Shown here piece by piece: positions 45,060 through 53,697 of a stretch of 64,000 bases of DNA (positions within the stretch are counted from its first letter, which is position 1; every line of letters begins with the position of its first letter). This stretch comes from CALGYY01 sp964585485 (lineage in GTDB: Bacteria > Bacteroidota > Bacteroidia > Bacteroidales > CAIWKO01): contig CAZPDS010000002.1 in NCBI GenBank assembly GCA_964585485.1, positions 23,316 to 87,315 of the forward strand, written 5' to 3'. Under the pieces are notes generated by a model, which saw only the letters and a program-made list of their open reading frames with translations, was not told the DNA's origin and made no database searches. Both the position numbers and the translations under genes were made by a program.

Positions 45060-46331
45060 ATGATACGCCAGAAACGCTGTGCGCCCCGATCCCATACCCG
45101 CTTTCTCAGCATGCTGATGCTGGCGGTTTTCGTGTGTATGATGGCGGGGGTGGTAAGTGTGGCGCAAAAAAACAAAGAATCCCGCGCGAAACTGGAAACC
45201 CGAAAAAAGAAACTTGAAGATGAAATTGCCTATAATCGTCAATTGCTCGAGGAAACAAGAAAAAATAAGAATGTTTCTGTAAATCAGTTAAACCTCCTCA
45301 GTTCACAGATCCGGAAACGGGAAGCGCTGCTCAACGAGATCAACGACGGCATCGACAGCCTGACCCATGAAATTCGCACTAACGATGAGATGCTGCTCAC
45401 TCAGCAAACCAACCTTCGTGTGCTAAAGACAGAATATGCCCGGATTATTTACCACGAATGGAAAATGCGAAACGCCTACGACCGGCTGCTGTTCGTGTTT
45501 TCGGCCGAGGACTTCAACCAGGCGTTTCATCGCATTCAATACTTCAAGCAGTATTCCGATTACCGAAAGAAACAGGCGGGTTTAATCGTCAGCGTTACCG
45601 ACGATATTCAGCGTCGGGTAACAAATCTGAAGACACAGAAGATTGAAAAAGTGGGCTTGCAGAACGACAATGAAGCGGCCAAAGCGAAGCTTGACCGGGA
45701 GAAGCAGGAAAAAGATGCCATGCTGAAAAAGTTGAAAAACCAGGAAGCCCGGATTAAAAAAACGCTGGACGCCAAGCAGGCCGAAGCCCGCAAGCTAAAG
45801 TCGAAAATAGAAGCCATCATTGCGGAAGAAATCAAGAAAAGCTCCACCAAAACGAACACCACGGTAACGGGTACAAACGTGAAGAATGTACTAACACCAG
45901 AAGAAAAGCTCATTTCCGATAACTTTACCTCCAACCGCGGGAAACTGCCCTGGCCGGTCGCTGCCGGGGTTATCTCCTCCTACTTCGGCGAACACGATCA
46001 CCCTGTACTGGCTGGCATCAAAGTTAAAAACAACGGCATTGACCTTTCCACCTCCCACGGCTCCACAGCACGATCCGTTTTCGGAGGCACGGTAGTGAAT
46101 GTTGTCAGCGTTTCGGAAACCAATAAAGTGGTTATTATTCGTCATGGTGATTTTTTTACCGTCTATTCCAACCTTATCTCTGTGAGTGTTTCCAAAGGAA
46201 GCAAGGTAAGCACCAAGCAAAGCGTTGGCACCATTGCCACGGATCCTGAGGACGGGAAAACGGAACTGCATTTTGAAGTATGGGAAGGTAAACTTGTCCA
46301 AAATCCCACCTCCTGGCTCACGCCCCGTTAA
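45060..46331 (+). CDS. envC: EnvC-like murein hydrolase activator
   Basis: 423 residues from the ATG at 45060. A signal peptide or anchor (about 15-35) precedes a long coiled coil (about 40-270, rich in Lys, Glu and Gln) and a C-terminal LytM domain (about 300-423). The LytM zinc ligands are degenerate: the usual H-x-G-x-D is NNGID, and the YxHL position is YSNL. It should therefore be a regulator of amidases at division rather than an active peptidase. It is the last gene of the operon and ends 3 bases from the convergent rodA stop. Confidence 0.88.
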   Translation: MIRQKRCAPRSHTRFLSMLMLAVFVCMMAGVVSVAQKNKESRAKLETRKKKLEDEIAYNRQLLEETRKNKNVSVNQLNLLSSQIRKREALLNEINDGIDSLTHEIRTNDEMLLTQQTNLRVLKTEYARIIYHEWKMRNAYDRLLFVFSAEDFNQAFHRIQYFKQYSDYRKKQAGLIVSVTDDIQRRVTNLKTQKIEKVGLQNDNEAAKAKLDREKQEKDAMLKKLKNQEARIKKTLDAKQAEARKLKSKIEAIIAEEIKKSSTKTNTTVTGTNVKNVLTPEEKLISDNFTSNRGKLPWPVAAGVISSYFGEHDHPVLAGIKVKNNGIDLSTSHGSTARSVFGGTVVNVVSVSETNKVVIIRHGDFFTVYSNLISVSVSKGSKVSTKQSVGTIATDPEDGKTELHFEVWEGKLVQNPTSWLTPR

Positions 46332-46334
46332 GCA

Positions 46335-47603
46335 CTACAGTATTTGCATTCGTACAGCGTCCTGCTTAATGAAAATAAACAGCATGATGGAGAAGGCCAA
46401 CATGGAGGATCCCCCATAGCTGACAAAGGGAAGCGGAATGCCCACCACGGGCGCCAGTCCGATGGTCATCCCAATATTAATCAACACATGAAAACTTAAA
46501 ACCGAAGCAACGCCGTATCCATAAATACGGCTAAAATTGGAGCGTTGCCGCTCGGCCAGGACAATAATGCGCAAAAGGAGCAGCACATAAATTACCACCA
46601 GGGAGGCGGCGCCCAGAAAGCCCCACTCTTCGCCCACCGTACAGAAAATAAAATCGGTGTTTTGTTCCGGAACAAACTTAAACCGGGTTTGGGTTCCGTT
46701 CATAAAACCCTTGCCGGCAAAACCGCCCGAACCTATCGCAATCATTGACTGATTCAGGTTGTAGCCCGCACCACGGGGGTCGTTCTGTTTGCCCAGTAAC
46801 ACATCGATACGTGTTTTCTGATGATCACTGAGCACTTTCTCGTACATGTATCCCACGGCGTAGGTCATGCCGATCAATAGGGCAAAAACAGCAAACAGAA
46901 CCGTCAGATTCTTCCGGTTTCGCTTGATAAAAAAGCCGAGCAAAACCGCGACAGCAGCCAATACACCGATGATGATCAGTTTATTAAGCAGCAAGGTTAA
47001 CAGAAACATGACGATCAGCAGGAAAGCAAAAATAAGGACGTTACCTGAGAGTCCTTCGCGGTAGAGCACAAAGATAAAGGCAAAGAAAACAAGAAAAGAG
47101 CCTGTATCATTTTGCAGCAAAATGAGCAGCATCGGGGTCATCAGAAGGCCAAACACGATCATACGCGAGCGGAAATCCGTTATCCGGTTGGAGCTGCTGC
47201 CCAAAAATTTGGCCAGCACCAAGGCTGTCGAAACCTTCGCCAGCTCAGCGGGTTGAAAACGCATGGTATCGGTAATCACGAACCACGATTTGGAGCCGTT
47301 GACTTCGGTGCCAAAGCCCAGGACCCCCAGGAGAGTAATGGTTGTGAGACCGTAAATCACATAGGCGAAGGTGCTGAAAAACTTGGCATCGAGAATCATG
47401 ATAATGAATCCAAGCAGCAAGGCCATCCCGATCCACATCAGTTGTTTCCCGTACACGGTGCCGATATCGAACAGAGCCGGGCGCGTTTCATCGTAGCCGG
47501 CTGCGTATATATTGAACAGCCCGGTAAACATGAGCAATCCAAACAGGAGGACAATCCACCAGTCAATATTGGCCAATACGCTGCGTTGTTCTCTCCGTGC
47601 CAT
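46335..47603 (-). CDS. rodA: rod-shape-determining protein RodA (SEDS glycosyltransferase)
   Basis: 422 residues from the ATG at 47603, which shares one base with the mrdA stop (TAATG). About ten helices; conserved SEDS segments RFQPAELAKV, LLQNDTGS, PEQNTDFIF and the C-terminal PFVSYGGSS are present. RodA polymerises lipid II glycan strands with PBP2 during elongation. An in-frame upstream extension inside mrdA is rejected. Confidence 0.95.
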   Translation of the reverse strand: MARREQRSVLANIDWWIVLLFGLLMFTGLFNIYAAGYDETRPALFDIGTVYGKQLMWIGMALLLGFIIMILDAKFFSTFAYVIYGLTTITLLGVLGFGTEVNGSKSWFVITDTMRFQPAELAKVSTALVLAKFLGSSSNRITDFRSRMIVFGLLMTPMLLILLQNDTGSFLVFFAFIFVLYREGLSGNVLIFAFLLIVMFLLTLLLNKLIIIGVLAAVAVLLGFFIKRNRKNLTVLFAVFALLIGMTYAVGYMYEKVLSDHQKTRIDVLLGKQNDPRGAGYNLNQSMIAIGSGGFAGKGFMNGTQTRFKFVPEQNTDFIFCTVGEEWGFLGAASLVVIYVLLLLRIIVLAERQRSNFSRIYGYGVASVLSFHVLINIGMTIGLAPVVGIPLPFVSYGGSSMLAFSIMLFIFIKQDAVRMQIL

Positions 47604-49423
47604 TATTCGCTCAGTTTGCTTTCCATGATGTTTTTTTCCATTTCTGTGCGCTCCACTTTCCCTTTCAGGTACTGCTCGATCATCAGGGATGAGATTGGAG
47701 CCGCCCAGGTAGCACCATATCCGGAGTTCTCGACAACGGCGGCAATGGCAATTTTTGGATGATCTTTCGGGGCGAAGGCGATAAAGATACTGTGGTTCTT
47801 GCCGGCATTCTGTGCAGTTCCGGTTTTGCCGCACATTTGAATCCCCTCCAGCCTGGCGTTGTATGCCGTACCGGCTTCCACCACGCGGAACATCCCAGCC
47901 ACCACCGGATCAAAATAACGGGCTTCGACACCCGTTTGACGGCGCCGGGTAAAATGCGGATTCAGTCTATCTTTTGCACCAATGGCCCGGACAATATGGG
48001 GGGTGTAAAAATAACCGCGGTTGGCAATAATAGCCGCCAGGTTCGCCATTTGCAGCGGGGTAAGCTGAATTTCGCCCTGGCCAATCCCAATCGAAATTAT
48101 AGAGAGGGCCCGCCAGCGATTGTTTCCAAAAACCTTGTCGTAATAGTCGGCCGTGGGAATATTGCCCGACGACTCATTGGGAAGATCGATACCCAGTTTC
48201 TGACCCAATCCGAAACTCATCACCAGTTTACGCCATTGCGTCAGGGCTTCACGCTGGTTACGAAAGTGATTATTGTCGATGCTCGTCTTGAGAACCCTGC
48301 AAAAATAGGCATTACAGGAGTGCTGGATGGCTTCTTCAAAATCCAGCGGACTGGCGTGGGGGTGGCAGCCCACTTTCTTTCCGCCACCCAGGGAAAATCC
48401 GCCTGCACACGGGTAGCGCATGGAAGGAGTCAGCACCCCCATTTGCTCGCCCACCAGGCCCACCAATGGCTTGAAGGTAGAGCCCGGAGGATACTTACCT
48501 GTTAGAGCCCGGTTAAAGAGGGGGAGGTTCTTATCCTGCAACAAGGCATAATAATTTTTTGCACGATCGCGGCCCACCATCAGAGCCGGATCATAGCTCG
48601 GACTGGTGACCAGTGCCAGAATCTCACCGGAAGCCGGCTCAATGGCCACAACACTCCCCCGTTTGCCTTTCATCAGAGCTTCACCGTACTTCTGCAGTTC
48701 GAGGTTCAGTGAGGTGTAGAGGTCTTTTCCCGCAACCGGTTCCCGGTCATATTTACCGTCCATATAGTGACCCTTGTCCTGCCCATGCACATCCACCATC
48801 ATAATATTAATCCCCTTGATACCGCGAAGTTCCCTTTCATACGATTTCTCAATACCGCTCACACCAATGTAGTCGCCCGGCCGATAATACGAATCGTCTT
48901 TAAGGTTATCCGGCGTCACTTCACCGATATACCCCAGAATATTGGCCGCAATGGGATTCGGATAGTTACGGATAGTGCGTGTGAGAATGTAAAACCCGGG
49001 GTACTTGACTAACTGTTCCTGCAAAATACCGTAGGTCTCGGTGCGAAGTTTTTCATCAATAATATAGGGTAGATAGCTACTGTATTTGCGTGCCAGCTCT
49101 AGCTTCTTCGTCATATCAGCCATCTCCATTCCGACTATCTCACATAAACTGGCGGTGTCAAATCCGGGTTTTACCTGACGCGGAATGACGATAAGATCGT
49201 ATGTGGCTTCATTAAACACCAGCATTTTTCCATCGCGGTCGTAAACCATACCCCGGGCCGGATAATTGGTAATATAGCGCAGCGCATTGTTTTCGGCGGA
49301 AGATTTATAACGATCCTCGATAATCTGTACAAAAAAAAGGCGGATAATAAACACCAACCCCATGGCAATGAAAATCAAGCCAACGACATAAGCCCGGTTA
49401 GAAAAGGTGTTTTTTACAGACAT
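47603..49423 (-). CDS. mrdA: penicillin-binding protein 2
   Basis: 606 residues. A single N-terminal anchor helix (about 11-32) precedes a dimerisation domain and a transpeptidase domain with catalytic Ser315 in STFK, the SCN motif and KTGTAQ. It crosslinks peptidoglycan during elongation, partnered with RodA, whose start overlaps its stop. It is followed only by rodA and preceded by a divergent promoter region; mreBCD, which often precede this pair, are not in this window. Confidence 0.96.
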   Translation of the reverse strand: MSVKNTFSNRAYVVGLIFIAMGLVFIIRLFFVQIIEDRYKSSAENNALRYITNYPARGMVYDRDGKMLVFNEATYDLIVIPRQVKPGFDTASLCEIVGMEMADMTKKLELARKYSSYLPYIIDEKLRTETYGILQEQLVKYPGFYILTRTIRNYPNPIAANILGYIGEVTPDNLKDDSYYRPGDYIGVSGIEKSYERELRGIKGINIMMVDVHGQDKGHYMDGKYDREPVAGKDLYTSLNLELQKYGEALMKGKRGSVVAIEPASGEILALVTSPSYDPALMVGRDRAKNYYALLQDKNLPLFNRALTGKYPPGSTFKPLVGLVGEQMGVLTPSMRYPCAGGFSLGGGKKVGCHPHASPLDFEEAIQHSCNAYFCRVLKTSIDNNHFRNQREALTQWRKLVMSFGLGQKLGIDLPNESSGNIPTADYYDKVFGNNRWRALSIISIGIGQGEIQLTPLQMANLAAIIANRGYFYTPHIVRAIGAKDRLNPHFTRRRQTGVEARYFDPVVAGMFRVVEAGTAYNARLEGIQMCGKTGTAQNAGKNHSIFIAFAPKDHPKIAIAAVVENSGYGATWAAPISSLMIEQYLKGKVERTEMEKNIMESKLSE

Positions 49424-49445
49424 GGAGCGGACAAAAGAAGTGGTG

Positions 49446-49453
49446 CAAAGTTA
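49446..49453 (-). promoter_or_regulatory. -7 box of mrdA-rodA
   Basis: TAACTTTG on the minus strand, 22 bases before the ATG at 49423. Confidence 0.5.
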
Positions 49454-49553
49454 CATTAAACTGTGCTGTGTGAACATCAAAAAATGCAGGCCTTCAAAAC
49501 TTTTCATTGCCTGTAAGGCACGGGGACGTATGGGCAGGTATCATCAATTTGTG

Positions 49554-49561
49554 TAATTTTG
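49554..49561 (+). promoter_or_regulatory. -7 box of the DUF4271 operon
   Basis: TAATTTTG, 12 bases before the ATG at 49574. It excludes an alternative TTG start at 49559, which lies inside the box. Confidence 0.6.
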
Positions 49562-49573
49562 CAAAAAAACCGC

Positions 49574-50482
49574 ATGTCCGGACGGCCCATATCCGAGAAT
49601 CCCTATCTTTTCCCGTCGACCCAACCCGGCTTTTTACAGGGCTTTATCGGCCGGCAAGATGAAGCCGCGGTTCTTTCCATCAGCAATGGAAAAATTACGG
49701 GGATCTGCGACAGCGTCACACCGCATTCTATCCATCAGTTGCAGTTAGCCGACAGCAATGTATACTGCACCTCGCTCTTGTCGCCCCATGAACTCAACGC
49801 CCGGGGCCAGGATCCGAAACCTGTATTCGTGGGTTCTCCAGACTGGCTGTTAGGGATTTTCAGTCTTTGTGTGATATTGCTGGTGATAGCGAGGGTGGCC
49901 TTTCTGCGACGTTTCGACCAGATCCTCAATGCCTTTCTCCGGCCCCGTCATCTTTCCATACTGGTGCGCGAAGGCAATCTGATGAAAGACCGGATCACAC
50001 CGCCCCTGTTAATCCTGCAACTATTCAGTTATGGCCTTTTGATCTATCTGTTAGCCTCTGTCATAGCTGCTTCGCCAGCTCAGCGTTGGCTGAACCCCCG
50101 CTTATTTTTCTTCATCCTTGGAGGATACGCACTATTTTATTTCTTGCGGATGATGACAATCCAGTTACTTTCACGCCTTTTCTCCACGCGCGAAGTCACC
50201 CACACCTACCTGATCAATTCACTGGTCATGGACGAAATTTCAGGGATCCTCCTGTTACCTGTCAGCCTGGCTCTCCTGGTAAGCGGAAAAGAATATGCCT
50301 CACTGGTGTTTTTCCTTAGTGTGGGTTGTCTGATTTTGTTTCTGCTTTACAGACTTATACGAAATTTCATGGTCGGATTATCCAACGCAAAGTTTTCACG
50401 CTTCTATTTATTTTTGTATCTTTGCACCGTCGAAATTCTACCTATTCTTGTTGTTGGAAAATTAATAAATGATTGGTTGTAA
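49574..50482 (+). CDS. DUF4271 integral membrane protein
   Basis: 302 residues. A polar N-terminal domain of about 95 residues is followed by six or so hydrophobic helices with the DUF4271 pattern (NSLVMDEISGILLLPVSL and a C-terminal TVEILPILVV). Function unknown. It leads an operon with hemD, a pairing I recall as frequent in Bacteroidota. A second possible -7 box (TATCTTTG) lies inside its 3' end at 50417-50424 and might help express hemD. Confidence 0.85.
   Translation: MSGRPISENPYLFPSTQPGFLQGFIGRQDEAAVLSISNGKITGICDSVTPHSIHQLQLADSNVYCTSLLSPHELNARGQDPKPVFVGSPDWLLGIFSLCVILLVIARVAFLRRFDQILNAFLRPRHLSILVREGNLMKDRITPPLLILQLFSYGLLIYLLASVIAASPAQRWLNPRLFFFILGGYALFYFLRMMTIQLLSRLFSTREVTHTYLINSLVMDEISGILLLPVSLALLVSGKEYASLVFFLSVGCLILFLLYRLIRNFMVGLSNAKFSRFYLFLYLCTVEILPILVVGKLINDWL
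50417..50424 (+). promoter_or_regulatory. possible internal -7 box before hemD
   Basis: TATCTTTG inside the DUF4271 coding region, about 120 bases before hemD. It may be chance. Confidence 0.25.
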
Positions 50483-50545
50483 GATTTGTTCTCCGACCAC
50501 TTACTTATGATTTTCTTTTTTTTATAATTCAAAAAGGGCGCAGCG

Positions 50546-51295
50546 TTGAAAGTTAAAAAAATACTCATTTCTCAGCCACAGCCGGTCGATTATGAAAAAT
50601 CGCCCTACTACAGCCTGGCTAAAAAACACAACCTGGATATCACCTTCCGCAAGCTTTTCCGCATAGAAGGCTTTACGGCATCGGAATTCAGAAGGCAACG
50701 CGTTAATATTCCGGACTACACAGCCATCATTTTCACCTGCAAAACCGCCGTGGATAATTTCTTTCGACTGTGCGGAGAACTGCGGATCAAGATGCCCGAC
50801 ACCACGAAGTATTTCTGCATTAGCGAAAGCACGGCCTACTACCTGCAAAAGTATGTGCAATTCCGGAAACGGAAGATTTTTCACGGGAATGAAAATCCCG
50901 CTGAATTATTGCCCATTATTAAAAAGCACGCCCAGGAAAAATTTCTTCTTCCCTGTGCTGAAGATGTTCGCCACGAGATTCTGCCACTGCTTACGAGCAA
51001 CAAAATTAATTTCACCAAGGCCGTGATATACAAAACCGTTTCCGGGGATATTTCGGACCTCAATCTGCACGATTTTCACATGCTCGTTTTCTTTAGTCCG
51101 TTTGGCATTCAGTCGGTTTATGACAATTATCCGGACTTCGACCAGAAAGACTCAATGATTGCTGTATTTGGGACCTCAACAGCAGCGGCAGCGGACGACA
51201 AACAATTGCAGGTAACCGTTCACGCGCCCACGGAAAAGGCACCATCTATGACCATGGCTCTGGATCAGTTTCTTGCAAAAAACAACAAAAAATAA
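50546..51295 (+). CDS. hemD: uroporphyrinogen-III synthase
   Basis: 249 residues. The two-lobed HemD fold is recognised from the N-terminal ILISQPQPVDYEKSPYY and a central FLLPCAEDVRHEI. It cyclises hydroxymethylbilane to uroporphyrinogen III in haem synthesis. The start must be TTG at 50546: an in-frame stop lies at 50525-50527 and no in-frame ATG or GTG fits the conserved N-terminus. A purine-rich AAAAAGGGCG precedes it. The family is poorly conserved, so the call rests on the N-terminus and neighbours. Confidence 0.82.
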   Translation: MKVKKILISQPQPVDYEKSPYYSLAKKHNLDITFRKLFRIEGFTASEFRRQRVNIPDYTAIIFTCKTAVDNFFRLCGELRIKMPDTTKYFCISESTAYYLQKYVQFRKRKIFHGNENPAELLPIIKKHAQEKFLLPCAEDVRHEILPLLTSNKINFTKAVIYKTVSGDISDLNLHDFHMLVFFSPFGIQSVYDNYPDFDQKDSMIAVFGTSTAAAADDKQLQVTVHAPTEKAPSMTMALDQFLAKNNKK

Positions 51296-51318
51296 GTGCG
51301 GCCACCGCCTTGTTTTTC

Positions 51319-51708
51319 ATGCCTACATTTCCCAAAAACGAGCGCTTGTGTTATAAGCCCTCCATTGATCAACTTTTCACGACGGGCCATCGCTTTCACG
51401 TAGCACCTTTTCGCGTGCTCTGGCAAGAACCCACAGAGCCCGCAGAAACGCCCCTTCGAATTCTGATTACCGTCAGCAAGAAAAGATTTCCGTTGGCCGT
51501 ACGTCGAAACTCGATCCGCCGGCGCATCCGGGAAGCCTATCGCCGGCAAAAACAAGTGCTGATTCCCCGCCTGGCTGCCTCGGGCCGCGCCTGTGAATGT
51601 TGCCTTATATACTCCGGATCCGGCAACGAAAGCAGCACCGAATTGGAAAGCAAAATATTATTACTTTTACAGCGTTTGCAAAACGCCTATGAAAAAACTG
51701 CTGGCTAA
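51319..51708 (+). CDS. rnpA: ribonuclease P protein component
   Basis: 129 residues from the ATG at 51319. The signature RNSIRRRIREAYR follows LITVSKKRFPLAV, the conserved RNR region that binds the RNase P RNA. It matures the 5' end of tRNAs. Here it follows hemD and overlaps yidD by 20 bases, away from the rpmH context seen in many bacteria. Confidence 0.93.
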   Translation: MPTFPKNERLCYKPSIDQLFTTGHRFHVAPFRVLWQEPTEPAETPLRILITVSKKRFPLAVRRNSIRRRIREAYRRQKQVLIPRLAASGRACECCLIYSGSGNESSTELESKILLLLQRLQNAYEKTAG

Positions 51709-51910
51709 CCTCTTTATTGCTTTAATCCGGTTTTATCAGATGTCGATCTCGCCCCTCCTCCCACCTTCATGCCGCTACACGCCTACTTGCTCGGCTTACG
51801 GGATTGAGGCGCTGAAAAAACACGGACCCTTTAAAGGTGGCTGGCTTACCTTGAAACGAATACTGTCGTGCCATCCCTGGGGTGGCAGCGGTTACGACCC
51901 CGTTCCCTGA
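51689..51910 (+). CDS. yidD: membrane protein insertion efficiency factor YidD
   Basis: 73 residues. Conserved core RFYQMSISPLLPPSCRYTPT and CSAYGIEALKKHG, then CHPWGGSGYDPVP, covers the whole family. It aids membrane protein insertion with YidC. It starts inside the 3' end of rnpA, the usual arrangement. Confidence 0.95.
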   Translation: MKKLLANLFIALIRFYQMSISPLLPPSCRYTPTCSAYGIEALKKHGPFKGGWLTLKRILSCHPWGGSGYDPVP

Positions 51911-51912
51911 AA

Positions 51913-51920
51913 TAATTTTG
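51913..51920 (+). promoter_or_regulatory. -7 box of the ctpA-type gene
   Basis: TAATTTTG, 17 bases before the ATG at 51938. Confidence 0.5.
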
Positions 51921-51937
51921 AACCGAATATCTATCCA

Positions 51938-53608
51938 ATGAACAACATACTGAAACCCCTGACGGTACTTCTGATTGCCTCGCTGATTAGCGCTTTCCCT
52001 GTTCGCGTGAAGGCCCAAACCGGTCAAAGCGATTTTGAAATCTCCAAAAATATCGACGTTTTTGTTACGCTATACAAGCAACTGCACCTCAACTACGTTG
52101 ACGAGCTGAACTCCGGCCACCTCATGAAAGTCGCCATCGACGCTATGCTCGAAGAACTGGATCCCTACACGGTGTACATCCCTGAGTCGGAAATTGAAGA
52201 CTACAAGTTCATGACCACCGGACAGTACGGGGGTATCGGAGCCGGCATCCAGAAACGCGGAAACTGGGTCTATATTTCCGAGCCGTACGAAGGATTTCCG
52301 GCCGACCTGGCCGGATTAAAAGCCGGCGACCGTATTGTTGAAATCAATGGCAAATCAGCGAAAAACAAATCCATCGAGGATGTCAGCACCGCCCTGAAAG
52401 GACAACCCAATACTGAAGTTATGATTCAGGTGCTGCGCGACACCACGGCCAAACCGATGGAACTTTCCATTACACGTAAGGAAATTAAAGTAAACAATGT
52501 TCCGTTTTACGGAATGGTCAACGATCACATTGGCTACATCAATCTTAGCGAATTCAGGCAAAATGCGGCCAAGGAAGTTCGCGATGCATTTGTGGCCCTG
52601 AACGAAAAAAACACCCTGCACGGTGTAATTATCGATCTGCGCGGCAATGGCGGCGGATTGCTCAACGAGGCCGTTAATATTGTGAACATCTTCGTGGAAA
52701 AAGGCCAGGTGGTGGTTAGCACGAAAGGCAAACTCCAGGATAAAAACAATTACCACAAAACACTGAACGCCCCGCTCGACCTCGCAATTCCGCTGGCGGT
52801 TCTGGTGGACGAAGGCAGCGCATCCGCATCCGAAATTGTGGCCGGGGCCATCCAGGATTTCGACCGCGGGGTGATCGTAGGAACGCGCACCTATGGCAAG
52901 GGGTTGGTGCAGAATATCATTCCGCTAACCTACAACGCTGAAATGAAAGTGACCGTGGCCAAGTATTACATCCCCAGCGGACGCTGCATTCAGGAACTCG
53001 ACTACGCCCATAAGGACAATAACGGTAAGGCGCTGAAATCGCCCGACTCCCTCCTGACGGCTTTTAAGACCCGGAATGGTCGTACTGTTTATGACAGAGG
53101 CGGCATCGAACCCGACCTGGAGGTGAAGCCGGAAGAATTCAGTAACATAGCCTACACCCTGGCCGAAAGACTGCTTATCTTCGACTATGCCACGCTGTTT
53201 TACCGCACTCACCCGACCATTGCCCCGGCCCGGACCTTTGAAATTTCGGAGGAGGTTTATACTGATTTCCTGTATTTCCTGAAAGACAAAGAATACGATT
53301 ATAAAACAGAGAGCGAAGAAGCCCTGGAGGAATTAAAAACCAAAGCCGAAAAAGAAAACTATTTTGAGGCCATCAAGCCTGAATACGAAGCCCTGAAGGT
53401 GAAAATGATGCATGATAAGGAAGCCGACCTGAGCAAATATCAGCACCAGATCAAACAACTCCTGAAAGCCTATATCATTCCGCGTTATCATTATCAGCGC
53501 GGACGTATAGAAGGCTCACTGAACAGCGACCGGGGCATTCTGAAAGCCGTGGAAATCCTTTCAGACAAGAGCCAATACGATAAAATCCTGAAGGGAAGCG
53601 AAAAATAA
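51938..53608 (+). CDS. S41-family carboxy-terminal processing protease
   Basis: 556 residues. Signal peptide (about 1-28), an N-terminal helical part, a PDZ domain (about 85-165, GIGAGIQKRGNWVYISEPY) and the S41 catalytic core, with nucleophile Ser296 in GSASASE and general base Lys321 in YGKGLVQ. It trims or degrades exported proteins from their C-terminus, like CtpA/Prc. The C-terminal 120 residues are charged and helical. It follows yidD by 27 bases but has its own promoter box. Confidence 0.94.
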   Translation: MNNILKPLTVLLIASLISAFPVRVKAQTGQSDFEISKNIDVFVTLYKQLHLNYVDELNSGHLMKVAIDAMLEELDPYTVYIPESEIEDYKFMTTGQYGGIGAGIQKRGNWVYISEPYEGFPADLAGLKAGDRIVEINGKSAKNKSIEDVSTALKGQPNTEVMIQVLRDTTAKPMELSITRKEIKVNNVPFYGMVNDHIGYINLSEFRQNAAKEVRDAFVALNEKNTLHGVIIDLRGNGGGLLNEAVNIVNIFVEKGQVVVSTKGKLQDKNNYHKTLNAPLDLAIPLAVLVDEGSASASEIVAGAIQDFDRGVIVGTRTYGKGLVQNIIPLTYNAEMKVTVAKYYIPSGRCIQELDYAHKDNNGKALKSPDSLLTAFKTRNGRTVYDRGGIEPDLEVKPEEFSNIAYTLAERLLIFDYATLFYRTHPTIAPARTFEISEEVYTDFLYFLKDKEYDYKTESEEALEELKTKAEKENYFEAIKPEYEALKVKMMHDKEADLSKYQHQIKQLLKAYIIPRYHYQRGRIEGSLNSDRGILKAVEILSDKSQYDKILKGSEK

Positions 53609-53697
53609 AAAACGTATTGATTTGTTAAACAATTGAATTTTGAGGTGAATTGTCCTATATTTACCCGCTAATTACATCAACATCAAAAATCCGACAC

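Noticed and set aside
47604..47834. Extended N-terminus for RodA
   Set aside because: The extension lies inside mrdA in another frame; the ATG at 47603 overlaps the mrdA stop and gives the family start.
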